A stretch of DNA of 20,656 nt from Hyphomicrobium_A sp964622715 (lineage in GTDB: Bacteria; Pseudomonadota; Alphaproteobacteria; Rhizobiales; Hyphomicrobiaceae). The stretch spans positions 1 to 20,656 of the forward strand of contig CAZURR010000041.1 of the NCBI GenBank assembly GCA_964622715.1, written 5' to 3'. Shown piece after piece: positions 7,601 to 14,890 of the stretch. The notes beneath the pieces were generated by a model. That model searched no databases and had not been told where the DNA came from. It worked only from the letters and a program-made list of their open reading frames with translations. Both the position numbers and the translations under genes were made by a program. Position 1 is the stretch's first letter; each line of letters begins with the position of its first letter.

Positions 7601-8016
7601 ATCTTTACATTCCATCAAACGCCAAGCCGGCGACGGCCGAGCCCCTGCAGAGCTTGCTCAAGAGGGCTCGATCCGCGGGTCTCGGCATGATGCTCGCCAC
7701 TCAGTCGCCGGGCGATCTCGACTACAAGAGCCGTGACCAGATCACGAGTTGGTTCATCGGCCGCGTGAGGGAGGATACTGCGCTTCGAAAGCTCAAGGCC
7801 GCGTTCCAGAGCGAGTCTGGTCTGGAGCCCGCAGCCGCCCTACCGGGGCAAACCGTTGGCGAATTCCACCTGGTGCAGGAAGGGCTCGTACGTCCAATGA
7901 AAGCACAGCGCTCGCTCATCACGGCCGAGCAAGTTCCGTTCGATCGCATCGAGCAATTGGCGCGCGAAACGAAGGGTCAGAACGAGGGCCAGTTGCCCCT
8001 CTTTGACGTGCAATAA
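4645..8016 (+). CDS. Double P-loop NTPase: N-terminal AAA/STAND-like and C-terminal HerA/FtsK-like translocase
   Basis: A 1123-residue cytosolic protein with two nucleotide-binding modules. Module 1 (about 60-395) has Walker A GQSGAGKT (73-80) and a Walker B-like strand ALVFCVDQVED (259-269), as in AAA/STAND-type switch ATPases. A middle alpha/beta region (about 440-625) with no family I can name and a Gly/Asn/Ala/Pro-rich linker (about 630-680) follow. Module 2 (about 690-1105) has Walker A GGSGSGKTT (725-733), DRKGD (753-757), Walker B VVMFDEADLY (979-988) and the LATQSPGDLDY strand (1017-1027), as in HerA/VirB4/FtsK-type ring translocases. The start is TTG 4645, supported by GAGGA at 4633-4637; no early ATG fits. 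The gene follows the winged-helix-like gene by 18 bases. HerA-type rings move DNA or protein, and the regulatory N-terminal ATPase suggests triggered activity. No nuclease motif is evident. Confidence 0.9.
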   Translation: MIEQQEAPAKLAPERLFAAFEHSITWEDDIWRADPVDVAAVHAKARSKFDDLLSAITSERGSGTQDRILLFHGQSGAGKTHLIRALRTTAHRSGAAYFGYAQMTPDVTNYADYYLRRLVHSLEKPYDPDTSGESGLSRLTSKILSNASVISPKDLAALRDANLDDTKLASLVLKLADEIVSSPKYLAQEIDINVVRALLYLERRDPRIDQRVRQYLHGRPLTDLAHQAVAALDPNTGEDRAFEIIAALGSIMWTVDGAALVFCVDQVEDLRFFGDAEERFQRAVRDLIQIANRLTNAILIISCLEDFYGQVRGVLARSYIDRIEKAGPVALLESRTPEEARLIIAKRLSHLAETGEPGTYFPDPSAYFGPDFYDEFGGLSTRRLLEHAHNRLQSKTAPEPDEPGESDNERGGFISKLAAALGLGMAVEPASNAPVDVDYREMWAHFQSGSEAEMPSDDGELLDILAATLILAKEEWTGDVSLTVERLVLTADIPVVDLNIQHRNGLSAETRVFLCNRPTQGGGLKRQLDKVLPAMEGKTCFMLRASDFPPNRKNQTAQAFRKFRDAGGRQVLVPIPEWERMMMVREFHTHHRNDPGFDRWFANAKLLSNLVSMIQLLRLDLLGRTLPTPVTGAPRVENGRANGTANGADGLAVYKPPGANAPPATSTNGSGGAALSDDDELPLSVILDENGGHGSSIFAGRELTGTSKPVTLNTDVLKRHAAVLGGSGSGKTTLALSLIEQLLLRGIPAVLIDRKGDLCSYANPGVWREDFDEFTERRGEREKLADAIDVAVFTPGRSSGRPISITLLPNGINELPDHEQQLLANLSAAALGEMLHLKKSATHQKQSGTLSVALRILGSRHSREVTLADLIHLLEDEDPELSDLTQRMDPSGKIRRDLVAQLDSLRFRNAALFDVGGESLRMESLLGLGPYSRDGRTRLSIIYTGFLGDNENILFWVSQFLSEALRFCQRNPNDELQAVVMFDEADLYIPSNAKPATAEPLQSLLKRARSAGLGMMLATQSPGDLDYKSRDQITSWFIGRVREDTALRKLKAAFQSESGLEPAAALPGQTVGEFHLVQEGLVRPMKAQRSLITAEQVPFDRIEQLARETKGQNEGQLPLFDVQ

Positions 8017-8378
8017 TCTCGGTTTTACAAAGCGAAAGTGGTGCTCACTTGCCACCTATTAACAGGTTGTTATAGCAATCCGACGTGTCGGGATCATCGG
8101 CAAAGCAGCACCATGTGTGCACGTTAGAGTTTTCCCTAACTTATTCGACAATTTCAGTTTTTCCCCACAGATATTCTCCGCGCATGCCGCATATGTCCCC
8201 AGCCATTTCGCGGCTGCGAAGCAGAAATGCCTTCGTAGCGCAATGAGGCCGTGTCAATGCATTTTTTCTCGTGTAAATTTCTGTGGTCATCGGAAATTTG
8301 TAGGGGGTCTCCGTTGACAGCTGCAATCCTGGGCATGGGGGTGCCTTGCAGCTTATCGAGCGGCGAGTTGTGCGGGGT
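8017..8378. other. Intergenic region downstream of the double ATPase
   Basis: About 360 bases without a convincing protein gene, more AT-rich than the flanking genes. It contains TTAACAGGTTGTTAT (8059-8073), one base short of the CtrA pattern, and a perfect inverted repeat at 8275-8299. A TTGACA hexamer at 8314-8319 has no matching -10 at normal spacing. A promoter for the downstream genes probably lies here, but I cannot place it. Confidence 0.4.
8275..8299. repeat. Perfect 7-base inverted repeat, possible operator
   Basis: AAATTTC (8275-8281) and GAAATTT (8293-8299) are exact reverse complements separated by 11 bases. Spacing of about 18 bases centre to centre would suit a dimeric regulator touching two turns of the helix. 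No T-run follows the right arm, so it does not look like a terminator. It lies upstream of the small membrane ORF and the divergent PBP gene. Confidence 0.35.
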
Positions 8379-8480
8379 ATGAGTGTTATGGTTACGAAGT
8401 CGTTCATGATGTTGGTCTTGGCGACCGTATTGGGGCCAGCGGTTGGCGTGGGCTTGTTCGTCTTGCTACAGACCTTTTAG
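8379..8480 (+). CDS. Possible single-pass membrane microprotein
   Basis: A 33-residue frame. After a short N-terminus with one Lys, it is a continuous hydrophobic helix (LVLATVLGPAVGVGLFVLL) long enough to cross the membrane once. A second in-frame ATG at 8388 has GGGG (8374-8377) at a better distance than ATG 8379, giving a 30-residue product. It lies between the ATPase and divergent PBP genes on the same strand. Small membrane proteins of this shape often assist larger membrane complexes, so it may be a subunit of the cluster. The length is short enough for chance, but the composition and position favour a real gene. Confidence 0.4.
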   Translation: MSVMVTKSFMMLVLATVLGPAVGVGLFVLLQTF

Positions 8481-8525
8481 CTGGCGATCAGACAGGCGTA
8501 GTGCTGCTAAGCAACCGTTGCATTC

Positions 8526-8542
8526 GGCGGGCCAAAACCGCC
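8526..8542 (+). other. Short GC hairpin upstream of the divergent PBP gene
   Basis: GGCGG (8526-8530) pairs with CCGCC (8538-8542) around the loop GCCAAAA. It sits 68 bases before the ATG of the PBP gene, which itself lacks a recognisable ribosome-binding site. It could be a leader structure; five pairs alone do not prove function. Confidence 0.25.
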
Positions 8543-8609
8543 ATAATGGTCGGATACGAATAGAGCATGCAGGCGCGCGTGCGTCGTCGTTCATAGCTTT
8601 GCCGCCGAC

Positions 8610-11093
8610 ATGCTAATCGTTTTTCGTGTGCTCTCCCGCGCGCTAGAGCTTCTGGTGCTCTTGCCGTTCCGCTTCTTACAGGTGCTCCTCGACTGGGTGG
8701 CGTTCAATCCCCGGCTGGGGCCTTTGCGTTATGTAACGAGCGCAGCACTCTTCTACATTCTCTTTGCGATTGCGCTTGTTTACGTCGTTGCTCCAATACG
8801 CGGGCTTGTCGGCCACTACACGCTCGGTGAAAAGCTTCACTACGACGCCGAGCGCTGGCTTGCGACGGCGATATATGATGCCGAGGGCAACTTCGTCGGT
8901 ACCTTCGATCCCCGTCTCGATAGCCTGCGTGACGTAAACTACACCGGCAAGGCGATTGAGATCGGTGACTACACCGCCAATCCCGACCACAAGTCAATTC
9001 CGGTTCGCGAGGTGCCCGAGCACTACTGGCAGTGCCTCGTATTTCACGAAGATCGCAACGTCGGCGGCCCGCTCAACCCCTTTGGCATCGATCTGGCTGG
9101 CGTGCTCAAGATCCCAATCTCGACGCTGCGCCGCTCGATCACCGCTGGCCGGCCAAGCTTCGGTGTCGGCGGCTCAACGCTTGCGATGCAATTTGTAAGG
9201 GTGATCTACAAGACGCCCCCTCATGTCGACGAGGGCGGATTGGCAAAGCTCAAACGCAAGTTCGGCGAATGGTGGCTTGCGCCCGTCGTCTACCACGAAC
9301 TGACTCTTGATGGCGACAACACGGCCCTAAAGCAGTGGGCCGCAAACCACCTGTGGCTGGCCCAACGTACCGGCGGCGCGCCCTTGCACGGTATTGAGGT
9401 GACAAGCCGCATCGTCTTCGGCAAGGAGGCGAAGGACTTGAGCATCGCTGAGCAGTTTGTGCTGGCTTCAGCGGTGAACCGCCCCATTATTTTGCTTGAG
9501 GGCAGCGACCGGCTGAACGAGGTACGACTCGACCGCTGGCGCTATATTACTGAGGTGCGCGCGCGAACTTGCGCCCAGAGCCTAATCGCAGACGAAGCGC
9601 TGCAAAGGGAGGTCGTATTCGATCTTGTTGCGCTCGCTGGCGGCCCACCCGATCCCAAAGTCCGCCCCAAACTACAAGATGCACTCGATCGCCACGCGAC
9701 AGCCCTTGCCCAACGCGCGCAAGCCAATCCAATCATCCGCGCCAATGCGCTGATGCCGTCGGCCCGCTACGGCATTCGCGAGGAAATGAAGCAGTCCTAT
9801 GGATTTTCCTGGCGCGACCACGTGCGCGGCGTGACGACCACATTTTCGGCAGGCGATAATCTAGCCTTTGGGCGCAAGATGGAGACTCGGCTTGCCGCGC
9901 TCGATACGAAATGGAGCGATAGAATCGACATTGGATATACGCTCGACCCCGCCAAGGTCACACAAGACAGGAAAAGCCCGGGTGTAATCGTGGCTGCCGC
10001 CAATGCGTCGGGCGAGATCGTGCGCTACTTCGAAGCTGGTGAAACGGCAGCCTATTTCGGCTCGCCGTTCGCGCGCAATACCGCTACCGGCTTCTATGAC
10101 ATCACGCGCGAAAGCCGAATGGTGGCGTCAACTGGCAAGATCATTGCCGCGATCGCCATTGCCAATACGCGGCGCGACACAACCGGGTCGCTCTACGTCG
10201 ATACGCAAGCGCCCGCCAGCGGCCTGGAGACGTGCCGGCGAGGATCGGAGCGACGCGGGCGCAAGGCGATCGTCTCGTTCGCCTGTTCACTGAACAATCC
10301 GCTGCTAAGCCGTACCGCGCGCGTGGGGCAGCGAAGCGTCGGCAAGCTCATCGACCAACTAGGTTTCACGATGCCGCCGCCCAACGCTCTCGGCGAAGGT
10401 ACGCCGCCCTCGACCGCGGTAGTGCTTGGCCAGGTCGCGGCGGCTCCGCGGCGTGTGCATCAACTTGCCGGGACGGTACTAGCGAGCCTGATTGGCCAAG
10501 GGAGCAAACCGGTGCCACTACCGTCGCTGGTCAAGACCTACGACTACACAACTTTGGAAGGCACGAGCGGGGCGGCGCATGGCGGCGACGGCGAGATCGT
10601 CCCCGATAGGATCATCAAGCGGGGTGGGCGCGCCTTGTTAAAGGCCGTGCTTCAGGCCCCGCTTTGCTACCGGGCCGGTGGGCGTGCTGTCGGCACGCTT
10701 AAGAGTCTCCACGCCTGGTGCGCCCCACGGCGCAAGGGCCTACGGCTTCATTTCGCCAAGACCGGCACGCAGGTGACCGAGGACCCGGACGCGACAGTTG
10801 ATGCGTGGATTGCAGGCGGTCTGCAGTTTACCAACGGAGCAGCCTACTCCTACGTGGTCGTCGTCGGTACAGGATCGGTTCGTGAACCGTGGGCGCGGCG
10901 CCTGCATTCTTCGCAAGTGGCGGCCCCTCTGCTCGACGTGTTGCTCACCGAGTTGGAAACAGACGCCAAGGCAAAACCGCGACCTGACTTGATGCCACGT
11001 AGGCGTCGTACGCTACCGGTTTCGAATTCGCAACTGCCAGACGGCCCGTTGACCGCGGCCGAAGAGCTCAAGCGCAGCCTCCAATCCAATTAA
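8610..11093 (+). CDS. Divergent class A penicillin-binding protein (GT51 transglycosylase plus transpeptidase)
   Basis: An 827-residue bitopic membrane protein: amphipathic/hydrophobic N-terminus, main transmembrane helix about 42-62, and the rest periplasmic. The GT51 domain (about 130-300) keeps the catalytic HEDR (146-149), GGSTLAMQFVR (187-197), a KRKFGEWW block (215-222) and the downstream ALKQW…FGKEAKDLSIAEQ region. The first motif is altered: the usual EDxxFxxHxG reads EDRNVGGPLNPFG. The C-terminal domain (about 455-780) keeps the penicillin-binding triad S507-T-G-K510, S560-L-N562 and K717-T-G719. It should therefore polymerise and cross-link glycan strands, unless the motif 1 changes disable it. 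The start ATG 8610 has no clear ribosome-binding site, and no better start exists after the in-frame stop at 8544. It sits in a cluster with a HerA-like ATPase rather than with division genes, unlike ordinary PBP1 genes. Confidence 0.85.
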   Translation: MLIVFRVLSRALELLVLLPFRFLQVLLDWVAFNPRLGPLRYVTSAALFYILFAIALVYVVAPIRGLVGHYTLGEKLHYDAERWLATAIYDAEGNFVGTFDPRLDSLRDVNYTGKAIEIGDYTANPDHKSIPVREVPEHYWQCLVFHEDRNVGGPLNPFGIDLAGVLKIPISTLRRSITAGRPSFGVGGSTLAMQFVRVIYKTPPHVDEGGLAKLKRKFGEWWLAPVVYHELTLDGDNTALKQWAANHLWLAQRTGGAPLHGIEVTSRIVFGKEAKDLSIAEQFVLASAVNRPIILLEGSDRLNEVRLDRWRYITEVRARTCAQSLIADEALQREVVFDLVALAGGPPDPKVRPKLQDALDRHATALAQRAQANPIIRANALMPSARYGIREEMKQSYGFSWRDHVRGVTTTFSAGDNLAFGRKMETRLAALDTKWSDRIDIGYTLDPAKVTQDRKSPGVIVAAANASGEIVRYFEAGETAAYFGSPFARNTATGFYDITRESRMVASTGKIIAAIAIANTRRDTTGSLYVDTQAPASGLETCRRGSERRGRKAIVSFACSLNNPLLSRTARVGQRSVGKLIDQLGFTMPPPNALGEGTPPSTAVVLGQVAAAPRRVHQLAGTVLASLIGQGSKPVPLPSLVKTYDYTTLEGTSGAAHGGDGEIVPDRIIKRGGRALLKAVLQAPLCYRAGGRAVGTLKSLHAWCAPRRKGLRLHFAKTGTQVTEDPDATVDAWIAGGLQFTNGAAYSYVVVVGTGSVREPWARRLHSSQVAAPLLDVLLTELETDAKAKPRPDLMPRRRRTLPVSNSQLPDGPLTAAEELKRSLQSN

Positions 11094-11210
11094 CGCAACA
11101 CAGCCGAAGACGCGCGCTGCTGTCTTTCGTCACTTGAGCGCCGCACTCACGACAAAAACAGCACATACGAAAGACTTGGATCACATAGCCGGGGTTGATC
11201 GGCAGACACT

Positions 11211-11238
11211 AAATGCGAAAGAGGCGTTTCGCGTATTT
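11211..11238. repeat. Inverted repeat in the gap before the four-helix membrane protein gene
   Basis: GCGAAA (11215-11220) and TTTCGC (11227-11232) form a perfect 6-base stem around GAGGCG. The outer AAAT (11211-11214) and ATTT (11235-11238) also match if GT is bulged. It lies about 80 bases before ATG 11319, in a 225-base gap, and could be an operator or an mRNA structure. There is no T-run, so it is not a classical terminator. Confidence 0.35.
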
Positions 11239-11318
11239 GGTGGCTGAGCGGTCCCGCGCATTTTTTGTGCTGGCTCGACCAGTCATCTCTTGCTGCGAAG
11301 AGTTGAGCAGGTCACCCT

Positions 11319-13949
11319 ATGGCGTTCAAGTCGGGCGCGTCGTCGACGCGTGCTAGGACTCCCGCTGAGAGTCTCAGCGTTCCTTTAGACCGAAACGAAG
11401 AGTGGGCTGAGCCCGATAAGCCACGGCGCGACTGGACAAAAATCGTCCTCATCGTCGGATTGGCGTCGTTGTCGTGGGTTGCGACCTACGTCGGCATGCT
11501 TGAGCTTATCCAGTCAAATATGGGCTCGCTGCCGATCACCCACAAAGTGATCATCGGCTTCTCGGTCGCCATGCTGATGACGATGATCGTGTGGTTGCTG
11601 GATCAGTTGTTTGCGCCACTCGATTGGTTCACCAAGGGTGCCTACGTCGGCGGTTATTTATTTTTGACGATCATCTCGATCGGCTTTGGGTTTGGATTTT
11701 ACTGGAAGGTGTTGGAAAGTCGTTCAGAGGCCTCGCGCTCTGCTGAGAGCGCGGTCGGGCAGGTACAATCGTCCCTGCATGCCGCCTCAACGCGGCTGGA
11801 GCAGCTGCAGACCACGCTCGTTCAGCTGTCTGCAATTTCGGCTGAGAAGGCTGAGTTGGAGCGTGCCAAAGGGACCTCGTGTCCCAACAGCTCGCCAGGC
11901 GATGGTCCGCGCCGCAAGATGCGCGATGAAGACGCCACCCGTTTTCTGTTCGCCTCCAATTTCGTCAAGGGCCGTGTTGGCGTCGTGAAGAGCGATATGG
12001 GCGCGCTTGATGTTGAACTCGCCAAGATCACCAGCGACGATGCCTCGATCATCGATCCAAAGTCCGGCACGCGCAATGAGTTCATGCGTTCTCTTGGGCG
12101 CAGGCTCGACTTGACGGTCACGGGATTCAACGCGTTCCGTACAGATCCACAATTGCGCCAGATCCGCACCGATCTCGCCGACCGAGCAGAGCGCACCACG
12201 ATCCCAAATGGTCGCGGCGGAAAGATCTCGTGCCCTGACCCTCAGCTCCAGCTTGCGCTGCGTGGCGTCGTACGCGCGATCGATCAGTTGCCCAATCTGG
12301 AGAAACCCAAGATAGCCGCCGTCGAAGGCTCGGAGGCAACCATCGAGGCATTCCGCCGCCTTACGTCCACGTTCTATGGGATGTTGTCGTTGGAACTGCC
12401 GCCTTCAGCCGACGAACTGCGCGAGTTGCAGCAGAAAGCGGTCCAGTCGGTCGAGAACCCCGCTACATTGCGCGCCCTGGCCAACGAAACAGTTGGCCTA
12501 TCGCAGCGCGACTACATCCCCTTGGGCATCGCCTTTTTCGTGGATCTATGTCTGCTGCTCGTGTCCATCGGCCGGCCGATGAACCGCTTCATCGCAACGC
12601 GCCAAAGCATGATTGAGGCCGAACGCGGCCCTGTGTTCCCAATCCTGTCGCGCTTCAACGAGATCCACAATCACGAGCTACGGCGCACGTTCGACGTGTT
12701 CCGGGAGGTGATCTTTGAGTCGGGCGGGACGTACTACGTGGCGGTGCCGCTCAATGCTCCGCGGGATCACCCGCAAAGGGAGCAGTTAAGACTCGATGCC
12801 CAGGCTTTGGCTAACCTGTGCTACGCGCTTGAGGGTCAAGGCGTCTTGACGCGCCCTTGGAAGCTGACCCCATCGTTGGTCGCCCGGCGCAAGCTACGCC
12901 GTCAAGGCAGCAAGTTCATCGAATGCTACCGCGATCAGCGGATGGCGCCGGTGCCCAGGGCTTGGCGCACGCTGAAGGGCCTGTTTCATTCCGATCACAA
13001 CCAAGACGAAACGCCAGCATTTCGTATCTATGCGTTCAAGAGCGGGGCGTGGCCGGAGATGATCCTAGGCGCCGTAATGGGCGCGGCCGGGCGCATCGAG
13101 GCGGAACGGCGCCACACCCAACCCACGGTGGAGACCGCTGAGACGTCGGAAGCAGTCGAGACCTCACGCGATGAAGCGACGCAAGCACAAAGCGCAGAGC
13201 TTGCCGGGCTTGACCCCGAACCGGTGGCGCGGACGACGCGAGTGCGCGACGCGGTGAATGGCACAGATCCAGACGTGAAGCACGAAGTGGTGAACGGCAG
13301 ATCCGACATCGACTTGCAGCGACCCGTGAAAGGCGACACTGATCGTCGTCCTCGCAAGCCCGTCGATCCAGGCTTGCGTGAGCGGTTCGGGTCATATGCC
13401 ACGCAGGCGGAAGCCGAGCTTGCGACTTATCGCGACCTCGACGAAGGGGCCTACAACGAGCCCGACTCCGAAATCGAACCGGCAGCAAACAACAATGCAA
13501 TGCCGGCAGACTCTGCACGTCCAGACGTGCAGAGCTCAACCGACATTATTGTGCCGTTTCCCTCTCCGCGCTCCACCGGCAAGGGTCACGCGAACTATTG
13601 CCTCGCCGACGGCACAACGACGACGATGGAAACTTTGCAGCAGCAACCTGCTGCTGAGCCGGCCGACGCTACTGCTACGATTGGCGTCGAGCTGCGCCGC
13701 GAAACGGCGACCTTCCACGTGCCGATCAGCCAGGCATCGCTGCCTGATGCCCTGGCGAGCTTAGCAGGACAGTTGCCCGGACAAGGCCCGGTGGCGAGCG
13801 ATCAACCGCAGTTGGAGCTGACACTGCCGGCCCCTACTCAGGTTTCAAACGGAGCACAAGCGCCTGATGTGACTGTGGACGGTCGCAATTTTGTCGAGGA
13901 ACCGGCGGATTTCGAGCCTCCACTGGTCTTGCGCAAAATAATGGAGTGA
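11319..13949 (+). CDS. Four-helix membrane protein with periplasmic helical domain and long cytoplasmic tail
   Basis: An 876-residue protein of no family I recognise. Predicted transmembrane helices lie at about 41-62, 74-96, 108-130 and 399-418. With a cytoplasmic N-terminus this puts residues 131-398 in the periplasm and 420-876 in the cytosol. The periplasmic part begins with a heptad-like coiled coil (about 135-184) and has two cysteines (C188, C305) that could form a disulfide. The proximal cytosolic part (about 435-590) looks folded, with both strands and helices. The last 280 residues are acidic, low-complexity and probably disordered, suited to recruiting partners. CAGG sits before ATG 11319. 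Between the PBP gene and the last small gene of the cluster, it is the best candidate for the scaffold that links the cytosolic ATPase to the periplasmic PBP. Confidence 0.85.
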   Translation: MAFKSGASSTRARTPAESLSVPLDRNEEWAEPDKPRRDWTKIVLIVGLASLSWVATYVGMLELIQSNMGSLPITHKVIIGFSVAMLMTMIVWLLDQLFAPLDWFTKGAYVGGYLFLTIISIGFGFGFYWKVLESRSEASRSAESAVGQVQSSLHAASTRLEQLQTTLVQLSAISAEKAELERAKGTSCPNSSPGDGPRRKMRDEDATRFLFASNFVKGRVGVVKSDMGALDVELAKITSDDASIIDPKSGTRNEFMRSLGRRLDLTVTGFNAFRTDPQLRQIRTDLADRAERTTIPNGRGGKISCPDPQLQLALRGVVRAIDQLPNLEKPKIAAVEGSEATIEAFRRLTSTFYGMLSLELPPSADELRELQQKAVQSVENPATLRALANETVGLSQRDYIPLGIAFFVDLCLLLVSIGRPMNRFIATRQSMIEAERGPVFPILSRFNEIHNHELRRTFDVFREVIFESGGTYYVAVPLNAPRDHPQREQLRLDAQALANLCYALEGQGVLTRPWKLTPSLVARRKLRRQGSKFIECYRDQRMAPVPRAWRTLKGLFHSDHNQDETPAFRIYAFKSGAWPEMILGAVMGAAGRIEAERRHTQPTVETAETSEAVETSRDEATQAQSAELAGLDPEPVARTTRVRDAVNGTDPDVKHEVVNGRSDIDLQRPVKGDTDRRPRKPVDPGLRERFGSYATQAEAELATYRDLDEGAYNEPDSEIEPAANNNAMPADSARPDVQSSTDIIVPFPSPRSTGKGHANYCLADGTTTTMETLQQQPAAEPADATATIGVELRRETATFHVPISQASLPDALASLAGQLPGQGPVASDQPQLELTLPAPTQVSNGAQAPDVTVDGRNFVEEPADFEPPLVLRKIME

Positions 13950-14088
13950 GCGGCAAAGCCCGGCCTGAACACCACCGCGTTCAACACTTGATTAACCTAA
14001 ATGCCGGCTTAATGGAGCCCAACAGCGAAGACTTCGGTCGCAACCGCTTTCGCTCGTCATGGCCCAAGCAACAAAAGGAACTGTGCTA

Positions 14089-14658
14089 ATGCTACCGAAG
14101 GGCTCCTCACCATCCATTTGCGTGTCGAGTGAAGAGAAAGTTGCAAAGCTCAGTGAATTCATCAGCCAGGACTTAGAACTCCGCGCCGCATCTGCGCCGA
14201 AGGCTATGGGTGGCTGTTACTTGCTCATTGCGCGCTCGTCGGATAGCCCCGTCGCGCAATCGCTGCTTGCTCTGGCCCCACAGATTACCGCGGCGGGCAT
14301 AACCGTCCATTCAATCTTCAGCGCGTTGAAACCCGGCGAGGCACCAGAACTAGCCCACGACTGCCGCGTTTTTCGCGATCCCCGTTTGCTCGCAGCTCAT
14401 GAGCAACTGGTGCTCGGCCCGATGTGCGCATGGATCGGCGACAGCATGCGCCGCGATCCGCAAAAACGCGACGCACTTGAACGCTACTCTGCCAGCTGCG
14501 CACATACGGCGGCGCTCGCAACCACCTCCTTTAAGCGCATTTGGCGAGCGGCCGAACCACTCAGGATCGATGTGTCGCTGACAACGGCTCTCGCGTCGCA
14601 GCTGACCACCATCGCCGGAGCAAATACGCAATCGCCCCAGACGCCCTCGCGACAGTAG
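14089..14658 (+). CDS. Small cytosolic protein of unknown function, last gene of the cluster
   Basis: A 189-residue protein from ATG 14089; the in-frame ATG 14059 gives 199 residues. I prefer 14089 because AAGGA lies 9 bases upstream, while 14059 has no ribosome-binding site. The N-terminal half contains a strand-helix-strand pattern, GGCYLLIARSSDSPVAQSLL then AAGITVHSIFSAL, resembling one unit of a Rossmann-type alpha/beta fold, but no nucleotide-binding motif is seen. The C-terminal half is helical. There is no signal peptide or membrane segment. A strong intrinsic terminator 38 bases after the stop marks the end of the cluster. Confidence 0.75.
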   Translation: MLPKGSSPSICVSSEEKVAKLSEFISQDLELRAASAPKAMGGCYLLIARSSDSPVAQSLLALAPQITAAGITVHSIFSALKPGEAPELAHDCRVFRDPRLLAAHEQLVLGPMCAWIGDSMRRDPQKRDALERYSASCAHTAALATTSFKRIWRAAEPLRIDVSLTTALASQLTTIAGANTQSPQTPSRQ

Positions 14659-14695
14659 TCCGCGCTTTCGCACAACTCGCATCGAAGCGATTTTT

Positions 14696-14733
14696 CGAGG
14701 CCGGCTCATCGATCCGGCCTCGTCCTTTTTCTT
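14696..14733 (+). terminator. Intrinsic terminator closing the ATPase/PBP cluster
   Basis: CGAGGCCGG pairs perfectly with CCGGCCTCG (9 base pairs, 9-base loop) and is followed by TCCTTTTTCTT. This is a classical Rho-independent terminator. It separates the central cluster from the alpha-2-macroglobulin gene and so helps define the cluster as an independent unit. Confidence 0.88.
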
Positions 14734-14890
14734 ACATCACGAAATAAGGCCGCAAGCAGCGGGAACTCCGGATATTTCCCTTGTTATCGCCGCTGTTCGG
14801 ACATTGGCCTTTGTTGATCTATGCGCGACACTCCCTTTGTCGATAATGCCCTTGGATCGATTCCGGCATAGCCCCTGAAGGTGGCCCCCC

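Noticed and set aside
3508..8016. Assignment of the first two genes to BREX, Wadjet, Zorya or another named defence system
   Set aside because: The characteristic partners (methylase, PglZ, MukB-like, MotA/B-like or a nuclease) are not present, and the ATPase architecture differs.
8314..8342. TTGACA hexamer as a sigma-70 promoter
   Set aside because: The -10 position at normal spacing is G-rich, with no TATAAT-like hexamer.
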